Source of the DNA: a virus
Virus record (IMG/VR): IMGVR_UViG_3300040801_003605
Span: 1 to 35,956 of that record
Strand: one strand, 5' to 3'
Length of the DNA stretch: 35,956 bases
This document shows positions 1 through 5,893 of the stretch, one piece after another. A program made the position numbers and the translations under genes. Every line of letters begins with the position of its first letter. Positions within the stretch are counted from its first letter, which is position 1. The notes beneath the pieces are model-generated. The model was not told the DNA's origin and did not search any database. It saw only the letters and a program-made list of their open reading frames with translations.

Positions 1-147
1 GAGGTGGTTGCTTGACTCCTGGCCCACTATTAAATTTCTGATAAATAAAAGCATCAACGGAATCATAAAAATCTGACTAATCTCATTGCTGATCATAGTC
101 AGACCAATTCCGAAAACACAAAGTAAGTTTACAAACAGCAAACTCAA
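1..147 (-). CDS. Small membrane protein, partial (cut by window start)
   Basis: This is the left-end allele of the ORF at 35307-35621, truncated at its 3' end by the window edge. It would begin with TTG at 147, overlapping the TGA of the SSB-like gene, so translation could be coupled. The visible part encodes two hydrophobic stretches. It differs from the right-end copy by two Leu/Phe exchanges only, and the frame stays open in both. The function is unknown. Confidence 0.4.
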   Translation of the reverse strand, partial: MSLLFVNLLCVFGIGLTMISNEISQIFMIPLMLLFIRNLIVGQESSNHL

Positions 148-482
148 AAAGGAATTTCCTCATTGCTATCAAAGCTTGGTGCTGAATCACTGGATTGGTT
201 TGCATAGTTTGGAATGCCCACCGCGTTTAACTCCGGCAACAACTCCTCTACCTTAACGTCTACAGCTGTGGCCGTTGTACCGTCTCTTTTTTCATAATCC
301 CTGTGTTCAACAGTGACTCTACAGCAAGGTTTCATATCGTCTAAAAACGTATGCATAAGCTGCGCAGACTCTTCCCAGCTAATATCAGTGAGCTGTCTTT
401 CATTCATTCGCTGTTTAACAAAAGAAACAGCGCCAAGAATGCCAAGCTGCCAGGTGATCCATTTTTCAGAATTGTCATCAAA
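1..482. repeat. Left copy of imperfect terminal repeat
   Basis: This segment matches 35475-35956 over its whole length with no gaps and 21 mismatches (about 95.6% identity). It carries the 3' two-thirds of the SSB-like gene and part of a small membrane ORF. Of 19 differences inside the SSB-like gene, 16 fall on wobble positions. This shows two naturally diverged alleles rather than random read error. It means the window wraps around a circular or circularly permuted genome. Confidence 0.95.
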
Positions 483-653
483 CCTATAGTTTGCCCAAGC
501 GTTATAACTTAACCTGGTTTCCGGATTGATCAACTCGTACATTAGCCCGATTTGGTGCGGGTTTTTTGTCGTGTCCAGCTTTGCTATCTTTACTCTTGCG
601 TTGTAGCTCCCCTGTGGTGCTAGCTCCTGCGTCGGCTCGTCCCATGTTGGCAT
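144..653 (-). CDS. SSB-like single-stranded DNA-binding protein (DUF669-type)
   Basis: The protein is 169 residues long and ends in an acidic tail, DSNEEIPF, the classic C-terminal tip by which SSB proteins recruit partners. With the adjacent Sak4-like ATPase it matches the phage pairing of a DUF669-type SSB with a RecA-fold annealing ATPase. It probably coats ssDNA during replication and recombination. I chose ATG at 653 because GAAGGGAGC lies just upstream, the same ribosome site that precedes the Sak4 gene. A longer TTG start at 692 has no such support. The gene overlaps the 3' end of Sak4 by 152 bp in another frame. A diverged copy of its 3' part is at the right end. Family assignment is from recognition of the tail and context, not an alignment. 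Confidence 0.75.
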   Translation of the reverse strand: MPTWDEPTQELAPQGSYNARVKIAKLDTTKNPHQIGLMYELINPETRLSYNAWANYRFDDNSEKWITWQLGILGAVSFVKQRMNERQLTDISWEESAQLMHTFLDDMKPCCRVTVEHRDYEKRDGTTATAVDVKVEELLPELNAVGIPNYANQSSDSAPSFDSNEEIPF

Positions 654-1431
654 TTTTGCTCCCTTCGTTAATTGTTTTTTGTTTTTTTGCAATCTCTTGT
701 AAATTCTCTTTAACAGTCTTAATTAAAGTCTCTGAGCACATCTCAATTTTTTCTGGCAATTTTCCAGACCTGTCACCAGCAATCAGATTCTCAGTCCCCT
801 TGGTTTGAATATAACGATGTCCGTTCGTATCCTCAGTGAAATAAAGAATATAATCCACCAGCGGATAAATGGCTTTTTTCGCAGTCGTAGGCAAAGTTGA
901 ATCCGTTACGGCAAGCTTTTTGTTTTTTTGCTCGACCTCAGTCGTCTGCTCATGACTAATAAAAATAATCCCATAGCCTTTTTGAGATAAGAAATTGATC
1001 GCAGTCTCAAATTCTTGTCTTATGTATCTATAGCCAGCTCCATAAGCTAAATCGCTTTCATGCTTAACGTCTTCTAGGCCCAGAACATACTTAGTGCACC
1101 AGGCCCACAAGTTATCGACCGTGTCGATTGCGACTGCGCTAAAATCATTTTTTTCAGGAGAGGCAAGCTCCCTACACATCTCTAAAAAATGCTTCCAATT
1201 GGTCGGATCACCGTAAGTGACAGTTTCTCCGTTTTTAAAAGCAGCCTCATACTTATAGATTTCTTGATATTTATGGCCTGGCTCGGTTGTGAAAAACAAC
1301 ACCTTGTCTTTTTCATCATTCCCAAAACGACTTGCTATGGTGGTTTTGCCGACTTTGGGCCTTCCATAGAATAAGTAGTGGTGATTCAAATGATTGATTA
1401 CTACATTAGAACGCTTTTGCGGTAATGGCAT
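502..1431 (-). CDS. Sak4-like RecA-fold ATPase (AAA_24), single-strand annealing recombinase
   Basis: The protein is 309 residues long. Walker A GRPKVGKT is at residues 23-30, Walker B with AVAID ends at D103, and a FISHEQ segment around residues 157-162 resembles the sensor strand of RecA-fold proteins. This is the AAA_24/Sak4 architecture of phage recombinases that anneal ssDNA with an SSB partner, which is encoded next. The last ~55 residues (from about NEGSKN) are low-complexity and charged and overlap the SSB-like gene. They may be non-native (see finding on the A7 run at 682-688). Start is ATG at 1431 with GAAGGGAGC upstream. The gene lies downstream of a terminator-like hairpin at 1512-1548, so expression may be attenuated. 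Confidence 0.85.
   Translation of the reverse strand: MPLPQKRSNVVINHLNHHYLFYGRPKVGKTTIASRFGNDEKDKVLFFTTEPGHKYQEIYKYEAAFKNGETVTYGDPTNWKHFLEMCRELASPEKNDFSAVAIDTVDNLWAWCTKYVLGLEDVKHESDLAYGAGYRYIRQEFETAINFLSQKGYGIIFISHEQTTEVEQKNKKLAVTDSTLPTTAKKAIYPLVDYILYFTEDTNGHRYIQTKGTENLIAGDRSGKLPEKIEMCSETLIKTVKENLQEIAKKQKTINEGSKNANMGRADAGASTTGELQRKSKDSKAGHDKKPAPNRANVRVDQSGNQVKL
682..688 (-). other. A7 slippery run inside Sak4 gene
   Basis: On the minus strand the Sak4 frame reads GCA AAA AAA CAA, so A-AAA-AAA sits in the correct phase for -1 ribosomal slippage. A -1 shift enters the SSB-like frame with no stop, giving a Sak4-SSB fusion. One extra A would instead stop Sak4 at TAA (668-670), just before the SSB ribosome site. 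The phase is observed; the slippage is inferred. Confidence 0.45.
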
Positions 1432-1473
1432 GATCGTGCTCCCTTCATGTCGATAATAAGTTGCGTTTTATTT

Positions 1474-1569
1474 TTACGGTTTAATTATTTTTTTGACAAC
1501 TGGATTTTTGTAAAAAGATGGACGGGGAGCGGCAAACTCCCCGCCATCAAGAGCAACTTTTGTCAACAT
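1474..1569 (-). CDS. 31-residue ORF in Sak4 leader (possible leader peptide)
   Basis: This small ORF starts MLTKVALDGGEFAAP and ends in a basic stretch. It begins at ATG 1569 with AAGGGA upstream, similar to the ribosome sites of the two following genes, and lies 42 bp before the Sak4 start. Its coding region contains the GC-rich hairpin and T-run at 1512-1548. Translation through it could therefore control whether the terminator forms. It could be a leader peptide or a genuine small protein. I do not recognise the sequence. Confidence 0.45.
   Translation of the reverse strand: MLTKVALDGGEFAAPRPSFYKNPVVKKIIKP
1512..1548 (-). terminator. Terminator-like hairpin upstream of Sak4
   Basis: On the minus strand GATGG-CGGGGAG pairs with CTCCCCG-(T)-CCATC around a 7-nt loop (TTTGCCG). 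This makes a 12-bp stem with one bulged base, followed directly by TTTTT. That is the form of an intrinsic terminator. It lies in the leader of the Sak4/SSB genes, not at an operon end, so attenuation is likely. Confidence 0.7.
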
Positions 1570-1582
1570 GAAGGTTCCCTTA

Positions 1583-1599
1583 AAATCCTAGGAGGATTT
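1583..1599. promoter_or_regulatory. 17-bp palindrome, possible operator
   Basis: AAATCCT-AGG-AGGATTT is a perfect 7-bp inverted repeat with a 3-bp centre. It lies between a possible leftward promoter (1625-1652) and the first leftward ORF at 1569, where a repressor could block transcription. On the plus strand it also contains AGGAGG, followed only by an 11-codon ORF from ATG 1606. No regulator is assigned. Confidence 0.4.
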
Positions 1600-1624
1600 A
1601 AGCGTCATGGATAACAGGCTTCTT

Positions 1625-1652
1625 TATATATGCATTTTTTGATCTGGGCCAA
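1625..1652 (-). promoter_or_regulatory. Possible leftward sigma70-type promoter
   Basis: On the minus strand TTGGCC and TATATA are separated by 16 bp, placing a start point near 1618, about 50 nt before the leader ORF. The match is modest. It is supported mainly by its position in the 320-bp divergent gap between Sak4 and the primase-helicase. I see no convincing rightward promoter in the same gap. Confidence 0.3.
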
Positions 1653-1750
1653 CAATCTTTTGACCAGACGCAAATTGTCTTCACTTTTACCTGTGATTGC
1701 TCTTTTATGAAATTGGCAGCTTTAAAAATTTACCTAGGGGGGTCTGGCGA

Positions 1751-3124
1751 ATGGCTGACATCATTGATTATCCATCAAAAAGTAATGGCTTTAAAGATTC
1801 AAAATCATGGCAATATTATGAGCTCGCTCATTATATGGTCAATGAAATGGGGTTAAAATCCATTGATTCATATATGTGGATCTATAAGGACACTCACTAC
1901 GTCCCAATAAATAGGAAACTGCTATCAAAAATTATCATTCAACTAACCAATGAAGCTGCTGCACCAAAAACAGTTAGGAGCTTTGTAGAGGCTTGTGAGT
2001 GTGTTTCTCAATTAAATGATGATGAGTTTAAAAGTCCAAAAAATTGCATCAATTTAGCCAATGGAGTGCTCGATATTAAATCCAAGATATTCGTGCCTCA
2101 TAATAAAGATTTTAATTTTAAGTACATGACACCTATTAAATATGATCCGAAAGCCAGGTGTGATGAATTTCTAGAATTTTTAAATTTTGTATTTGAAGGA
2201 GATGCCCAGCTTCTTTCGGTCACCGCGGAGATTTTCGGCTATTGTTTACTGGATTCGCATCCGTTTTTACATAAGGCTTTCGTGCTCTTAGGTCAGGGGA
2301 GAAACGGCAAATCAACATTTTTAGATGTTTTAAAGAAGCTTTTAGGGGAGCAGAACGTGGCTTCAGTCTCCCTTTCTAATCTTGATCGTCCGTTTTCAGT
2401 GGTTCAGCTTGATGGGAAATTGGCCAATATTGTTGGTGAAACTCCCGATAAACATATTTCATCTGAATTATTTAAAACCGCCATTGGTGGTGAGGAGCTA
2501 ACAGCAGCTCTTAAAAATAAAAATGAATATTCCATGCCAGTAAATGCCCGTTTTGTAGTGGCGGCCAACAAAATGCCCAAATTTGGCGATACGACAACAG
2601 GGATGTGGGAGAAGCTCTTTATTCTCCCATTTAACCGCTATATCCCTGAAGGCCAAAGGGATAAGGGTAAGCGCGAGAGACTGTTTAAAGAGCTCCCTGG
2701 GATCTTAAATTTCGCACTGTCAGGTCTTGATAGACTTATGGAAAATAAGAGTCTAACAAAAGTTGACGCATCGCAAATGATGGTCGAAGACTACAGAGAG
2801 GACAGCGATTCGTTCTATGAGTTCTTCAATCAAGTGGTCGTAATCAACAAAAAAGATGCTGATAAATTAAGCAGTGGTGATTTTACTCATTTAAAAGTGA
2901 TTTATAACGCATATGTCAAATGGTGTGAACGTAATTCGGTGAAGTATCCAATTGGCCTTAAAGAATGTCGAAAAAGGCTCAGTTTTATACTCCGCGAAAG
3001 AGGTTTGGAGCATGACTGCCCGTATCAAAGAACGAGAGAAGGGTACGCATACGGCAACGTGTCAATAAGGGATTTTAGCTTGATTTACAGCGTTAAGGGT
3101 CACTTTCATCACCCTTCACACTGA
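1751..3124 (+). CDS. Phage primase-helicase (D5_N / SF3 helicase, P4-type)
   Basis: The protein is 457 residues long. Walker A GQGRNGKST is at about residues 181-189, a B-like segment KLANIVGE at about 223-230, and motif C FVVAANKMP at about 268-276. These are signatures of superfamily 3 helicases of the P4/D5 type. The preceding ~90 residues fit the D5_N domain. The N-terminal part is too short for a full AEP primase domain, so this may be a helicase that needs a separate primase. I chose ATG at 1751, preceded by a GGGGGG run, over a TTG at 1697. It is the only recognisable replication gene and is followed at once by an AT-triplet inverted repeat that could be the origin. Confidence 0.85.
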   Translation: MADIIDYPSKSNGFKDSKSWQYYELAHYMVNEMGLKSIDSYMWIYKDTHYVPINRKLLSKIIIQLTNEAAAPKTVRSFVEACECVSQLNDDEFKSPKNCINLANGVLDIKSKIFVPHNKDFNFKYMTPIKYDPKARCDEFLEFLNFVFEGDAQLLSVTAEIFGYCLLDSHPFLHKAFVLLGQGRNGKSTFLDVLKKLLGEQNVASVSLSNLDRPFSVVQLDGKLANIVGETPDKHISSELFKTAIGGEELTAALKNKNEYSMPVNARFVVAANKMPKFGDTTTGMWEKLFILPFNRYIPEGQRDKGKRERLFKELPGILNFALSGLDRLMENKSLTKVDASQMMVEDYREDSDSFYEFFNQVVVINKKDADKLSSGDFTHLKVIYNAYVKWCERNSVKYPIGLKECRKRLSFILRERGLEHDCPYQRTREGYAYGNVSIRDFSLIYSVKGHFHHPSH

Positions 3125-3154
3125 AGTTCACGGCAAATTCATCGCTGTAAGTTA

Positions 3155-3227
3155 TTGTTATTATTATTTATTTATTATTATTATTATTATTAGTGTATTA
3201 GTGTATTAATAATAATAATAATAATAA
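3155..3227. repeat. AT-triplet inverted repeat, candidate origin/DNA unwinding element
   Basis: Six TTA triplets (3175-3192) face seven TAA triplets (3207-3227) across a 14-bp centre holding two copies of GTGTATTA. The block is nearly pure A/T and could extrude as a hairpin or melt easily. It has no GC stem, so it is a poor terminator. Its place directly after the helicase gene fits a replication origin, but I see no clear iterons. The rest of the gap (3228-3337) holds a C6 run, a 26-codon ORF from ATG 3285 and a TTCAC-rich stretch at 3302-3320. Confidence 0.45.
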
Positions 3228-3337
3228 CCCCCCAATATAAACATAGACATATAGCGTTAATGCTTTTACGGATATAAGGGGGTAATGGCTGAAAAACATA
3301 TGTTCACGTTCATTGTTCACAAAAAGGAGTATGTGCA

Positions 3338-3577
3338 ATGCGTTATTCGATCAATCCTTTCTTAAGACAGATTATGACAGAAAGTTTGGCTAGGCACGTT
3401 AGGGACTATGAGTCACAGATGGGGCAGACTGAGGTCGAAAAGATAATTCTGGACCTCATAAAATTTGCCTTCGAGCGCGGTTTTGACGAAGGGGTTAAGT
3501 CCGTGGGCGAGTTAGGACTCAGTCAGGATCAGATCAAAAACCTGTTTTCTGAAGTTCAGACCAACTCGCTGTGGTAA
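3338..3577 (+). CDS. Hypothetical protein, 79 residues
   Basis: A small protein of mixed charge starting MRYSINPFLRQIMTESLARH. Residues ~8-55 look mostly alpha-helical with spaced hydrophobics, and no catalytic motif is visible. ATG at 3338 is preceded by AAGGAG at good spacing. It follows the helicase gene and AT-rich element and converges on the RHH gene, with an inverted repeat between them. This position suggests an early or regulatory role, but nothing in the sequence fixes it. I do not recognise the family. Confidence 0.7.
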   Translation: MRYSINPFLRQIMTESLARHVRDYESQMGQTEVEKIILDLIKFAFERGFDEGVKSVGELGLSQDQIKNLFSEVQTNSLW

Positions 3578-3601
3578 ATTTATGGCTCCATGGATGGGTC
3601 G

Positions 3602-3644
3602 CAGCTAGGCGATAATGATCTTAGGGACGGGATTGGCCTAGCTG
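3602..3644. terminator. Inverted repeat between convergent genes
   Basis: CAGCTAGGC (3602-3610) and GCCTAGCTG (3636-3644) are perfect 9-bp complements around a 25-nt loop. They lie between the ends of the convergent genes 3338-3577 and 3638-3859. There is no clear T-run on either strand, so a bidirectional terminator or mRNA end-protecting hairpin is likely but unproven. Confidence 0.5.
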
Positions 3645-3859
3645 TCTACTCTAGGCTTCGTGTGAGCTTCGAGGATTCCCTGAGCGGCGCGTAAAGCTTC
3701 TTGGACGTATTCTGACCTGTCTACCTCTAGCGCCTCACACAGGGCATTCTCGATGAAAAGATTCACATCCATTCCCTTTTCCCTGGCGGCCTCAATTATC
3801 CCTGGAATTAACCTTAGACTGTATGTGTTACGTTTTGGCTTTATGACTATGTTTGGCAT
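3638..3859 (-). CDS. Ribbon-helix-helix DNA-binding protein (CcdA-like)
   Basis: The protein is 73 residues long. The N-terminal strand (NTYSLRLIP) followed by two helices (IIEAAREKGMDVNLFIENAL) has the RHH fold pattern, closest in feel to CcdA-type antitoxins, where a LxxxAxxxGxNxSxxxExAL pattern is typical. No toxin gene is adjacent, so a phage transcription repressor is more likely than an antitoxin. I chose ATG at 3859, preceded by GGGGAAG, over a TTG at 3874. A 15-bp palindrome lies 31 bp upstream, between this gene and the rightward gene at 3939. That is the expected place for autoregulation and control of the rightward operon. It is the only recognisable transcription factor here. Confidence 0.65.
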   Translation of the reverse strand: MPNIVIKPKRNTYSLRLIPGIIEAAREKGMDVNLFIENALCEALEVDRSEYVQEALRAAQGILEAHTKPRVDS

Positions 3860-3890
3860 GACTTCCCCTAGCAATAATTATTATGGCATA

Positions 3891-3905
3891 TTAGATTCAA
3901 TCTAA
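3891..3905. promoter_or_regulatory. Palindromic candidate operator for RHH protein
   Basis: TTAGATTCAATCTAA is a perfect 7-bp inverted repeat around a single C, in the 79-bp divergent gap between the RHH gene and the gene at 3939. RHH dimers bind such short palindromes. I found no second copy in the window. Binding by the neighbouring protein is inferred. Confidence 0.5.
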
Positions 3906-3938
3906 ATCAAATCCTCTGAATGGGTAAGGAGAAAAATT

Positions 3939-4595
3939 ATGAGCGTTGATGTTGCTTCACCAAAAAGACGCGGAAGACCTAAAAAAACAAATTCTACAAA
4001 AAAACCAGCCACGCAATCACAGGCTGAAAATATAATCGACCAAATCGTAGAATCGCCCCCCCAACAAAATCAATACGCTGACCAAAACATCAATCACACA
4101 GTCAATGAGTTTAACTCTCCTCAATCCGATTTTCCGCAAATGAAAACTAGAGGCATCTCATCGTTCATGCATCACCTCTTCAAACTTGGACTCGGTAAAT
4201 TTAAAAAAAATGTCGCCCTACAAGGCGAAGAACCAAAATGGGAAGATGTTGAACATGTTCACTTCTTTCATACCGTACTTAGTAACGGACAAGAACAAGA
4301 TCGATCCACATCAGTCGGTGGGCACTTCCACCTCGTCGAACTCGTCAAAAACCCCGACCCCGCTGGACCACCTAAAATCGTCAAAGTCTCACCTCCCATG
4401 ACCACCGCTAGACGCAAAAACAGATACGGCAAAATGAAAACTACTGTCGTCCCTGTTGAATACGATGATCACACTCACGATGTTCACTACATTGGCTCTG
4501 ATGAAATTAAACCCAGAACAGTATCCTCTGAAGCTGTTAAAGTCATCGGACAGGAAGCCTCTAAAACAGCTCCCGTTCAAGGTGTCATTGGGTGA
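3939..4595 (+). CDS. Hypothetical protein with AT-hook-like N-terminus and His-rich core
   Basis: The protein is 218 residues long. Residues ~9-16 (KRRGRPKK) match an AT-hook that binds the minor groove of AT-rich DNA. A low-complexity Gln/Asn/Pro linker follows to ~residue 65. The core carries three His clusters: HVHFFH, GGHFH and DDHTHDVH. They could bind metal. It heads the long rightward operon, with ATG at 3939 and AAGGAG upstream, and overlaps the next GTG start by 4 nt. Its wobble positions are rich in C and A, whereas neighbouring plus-strand genes favour T and G, a sign of separate origin or former placement on the other strand. The function is unknown; a packaging or DNA-binding role is only a guess. 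Confidence 0.7.
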   Translation: MSVDVASPKRRGRPKKTNSTKKPATQSQAENIIDQIVESPPQQNQYADQNINHTVNEFNSPQSDFPQMKTRGISSFMHHLFKLGLGKFKKNVALQGEEPKWEDVEHVHFFHTVLSNGQEQDRSTSVGGHFHLVELVKNPDPAGPPKIVKVSPPMTTARRKNRYGKMKTTVVPVEYDDHTHDVHYIGSDEIKPRTVSSEAVKVIGQEASKTAPVQGVIG

Positions 4596-5062
4596 GCCAT
4601 GTAAGAAAGCTCATCAAAAGAGCATTTCTCTTTGAAGTGAGTAAATCAAACTGCTCCTCAGATCTTAAGGCATCACTCAAAGATCCTAAGAACATGAATC
4701 GTTATCTCGATCACTGGACAGCTGAAGTCTTAAAAGCAAACTTCTCGCGTAAACTTAAAAAAGGTGGAGAGTATAAAGGCTCAGTTATAGAGGACACAGT
4801 TAAAGAGCTAACGCAGAATTTGATTTCAATCTGTGAGAAAAAAGCGCAAGATAGATTAGAGTCCTACTTGTCTAAAAAGGCTAAAGAAGCTGAAGCCTCT
4901 CGACTAAAGGATTTAGAAAAATCAGTCGATGGTGAACTATCAGGCGACTACGAAGCTGCAGTTAAAGAAGGAGGTGTCTTGATTGGAGACACAAAAGAGG
5001 TGATTGATGGCAAAGAAAGTTCAAAAGAGATCTCAGGGAAGACCAACGAGTTACAGGCCTGA
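4592..5062 (+). CDS. Hypothetical Lys/Glu-rich protein, 156 residues
   Basis: Start is GTG at 4592, overlapping the TGA of the previous gene (GTGA), so translation is probably coupled. The first ~110 residues are rich in Lys and Glu and predicted helical (KKAQDRLESYLSKKAKEAEA is coiled-coil-like). The C-terminal ~40 residues are acidic and disordered in character. Its end overlaps the small terminase by 56 bp in another frame. It lies directly before the small terminase, so a packaging accessory role is possible, but no domain is recognised. Confidence 0.65.
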   Translation: MSHVRKLIKRAFLFEVSKSNCSSDLKASLKDPKNMNRYLDHWTAEVLKANFSRKLKKGGEYKGSVIEDTVKELTQNLISICEKKAQDRLESYLSKKAKEAEASRLKDLEKSVDGELSGDYEAAVKEGGVLIGDTKEVIDGKESSKEISGKTNELQA

Positions 5063-5396
5063 ATACTGTAAGCTACTCATTGAACACATGAGTGGTGATG
5101 CTCACACTCCAGGTCTTAACTTTGAATCCTTTGGTGGTGTTGTTGGTGTATCTAAGAACTGCCTGTACAAGTGGCTTTCAAAGCACAAAGATTTTGATGA
5201 CGCCAAAAAAATAGGCGACATGTTAAGTCTAAAGTCTTGGATTGAGACAGGCATTAAAGGCATGCGAGAAGAGAAGTTCAATGCGACAGTTTGGATCTTC
5301 ATGATGAAGAACATGCATGGTTGGCGTGACAAGATCGAGCAGACAACAAGCTTGAACATCGAGGGTATAGCCTTTATAGATGAAGATGAAGATTGA
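5007..5396 (+). CDS. Terminase small subunit
   Basis: The protein is 129 residues long. After a basic start, GRPTSYRPEYCKLLIEHM is followed by a helix-turn-helix-like segment (SFGGVVGVSKNCLYKWLSKH) and then DFDDAKKIGD. This is the usual layout of small terminase subunits that bind the packaging site. The C-terminus is acidic (FIDEDED), a plausible contact for the large subunit. I chose ATG 5007 over TTG 5004; AGAGGTG lies upstream. The large subunit is 3 kb downstream, separated by about 13 small genes. That is unusual, as the two are normally adjacent, and it suggests the small genes were inserted between them. Confidence 0.75.
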   Translation: MAKKVQKRSQGRPTSYRPEYCKLLIEHMSGDAHTPGLNFESFGGVVGVSKNCLYKWLSKHKDFDDAKKIGDMLSLKSWIETGIKGMREEKFNATVWIFMMKNMHGWRDKIEQTTSLNIEGIAFIDEDED

Positions 5397-5529
5397 CAAT
5401 CAGGGCAGAGTAAGAAAGATAGAGATAAAAGAGGTGAAGGAGAGTAGAAAGCTTTTGCCTCGCGAAAAGTTAGAGCAGCTTTTGGACAGGGTTCTATTCA
5501 AGCCAAAGAAAAAGAGTGACAAAAGATAA
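5386..5529 (+). CDS. Small basic protein, 47 residues
   Basis: This short ORF starts MKIDNQGRVRKIEIKEV and ends in a Lys/Arg-rich tail. ATG at 5386 (or 5380 with two extra residues) lies inside the acidic 3' end of the small terminase, and its stop overlaps the next GTG start at 5516. Overlaps on both sides and the highly charged, stop-free frame suggest a real, coupled gene. Function unknown; nucleic-acid contact is possible from its charge. Confidence 0.5.
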   Translation: MKIDNQGRVRKIEIKEVKESRKLLPREKLEQLLDRVLFKPKKKSDKR

Positions 5530-5701
5530 GATCATAGAGCTCCAGACGAAGCACATAGAGTTATTGCAGCTGGCATTGAATGAAGCTGTTGAGTGTTTAG
5601 AGGCTTACGGCGGCCAGTCTACGAATAGTGATTTAGCTTTGGAGTGTTTAGATGAGATTGAAGAAATTATGGATAATATTTCTAAGCTTAGTGTTGATTA
5701 G
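5516..5701 (+). CDS. Hypothetical helical acidic protein, 61 residues
   Basis: Start is GTG 5516, overlapping the previous ORF by 14 nt. The protein is acidic and almost wholly helical in pattern, with heptad-like Leu/Ile spacing (IIELQTKHIELLQLALNEAV), so a short coiled coil is likely. There is no signal peptide or membrane segment. Its 3' end overlaps the lipoprotein gene by 50 nt. The layout resembles nested spanin pairs, but this protein lacks the membrane anchor of an Rz protein. Function unknown. Confidence 0.55.
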   Translation: MTKDKIIELQTKHIELLQLALNEAVECLEAYGGQSTNSDLALECLDEIEEIMDNISKLSVD

Positions 5702-5804
5702 CTGTACATCATTTAAAAAAGAAGAGTGTGGTTGGAAGTGTCCTGGCGCTATGGATGAGGTGTTTAGTTTGGAGTTAGAAGAGTGCGAGTGGGTGTGTGA
5801 ATGA
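5652..5804 (+). CDS. Small lipoprotein with twin ECxWxC motif
   Basis: The protein is 50 residues long. MRLKKLWIIFLSLVLISC is a textbook lipoprotein signal: basic start, hydrophobic core, and lipobox with Cys at residue 18. The mature part of ~33 residues carries two matching motifs, ECGWKC (25-30) and ECEWVC (44-49). This could be a disulfide-tied or metal-binding hairpin. It should be exported and lipid-anchored in the envelope. It begins out of frame inside the preceding gene with GGAG upstream, and its end overlaps the next ATG (ATGA-type). Short phage lipoproteins act as outer-membrane spanins or as superinfection-exclusion factors. Lying far from the lysis genes, the latter is more likely here. 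That role is inference. Confidence 0.75.
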   Translation: MRLKKLWIIFLSLVLISCTSFKKEECGWKCPGAMDEVFSLELEECEWVCE

Positions 5805-5893
5805 TCGATCAAAAGATTGAGCTTTACCAGTCTGCACTTATTCTTTGCCTAGCTTGGGGAGCATTGGGTTGGGTTTTGTGGGTGTTGCAATGA
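5801..5893 (+). CDS. Tiny single-span membrane peptide (copy 1)
   Basis: A 30-residue ORF with a charged start (MIDQKIE), then YQSAL and one hydrophobic span ending GWVLWVLQ. A second copy is at 6550-6648, sharing YQSAL, LAWG and LGWVLW at matching positions. Conservation between copies shows it is translated. Its ATG overlaps the lipoprotein stop and its own stop overlaps the next ATG, so it is coupled on both sides. It probably sits in the inner membrane. Function unknown. Confidence 0.7.
   Translation: MIDQKIELYQSALILCLAWGALGWVLWVLQ

Noticed and set aside
566-808. Plus-strand ORF opposite the Sak4/SSB genes
   Set aside because: It is antisense to two well-supported genes, has no ribosome site and shows low-complexity Ser/Leu-rich composition.
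3638-3859. Toxin-antitoxin pair
   Set aside because: The RHH protein resembles CcdA, but neither neighbour looks like a toxin, and the nearest small gene is convergent.
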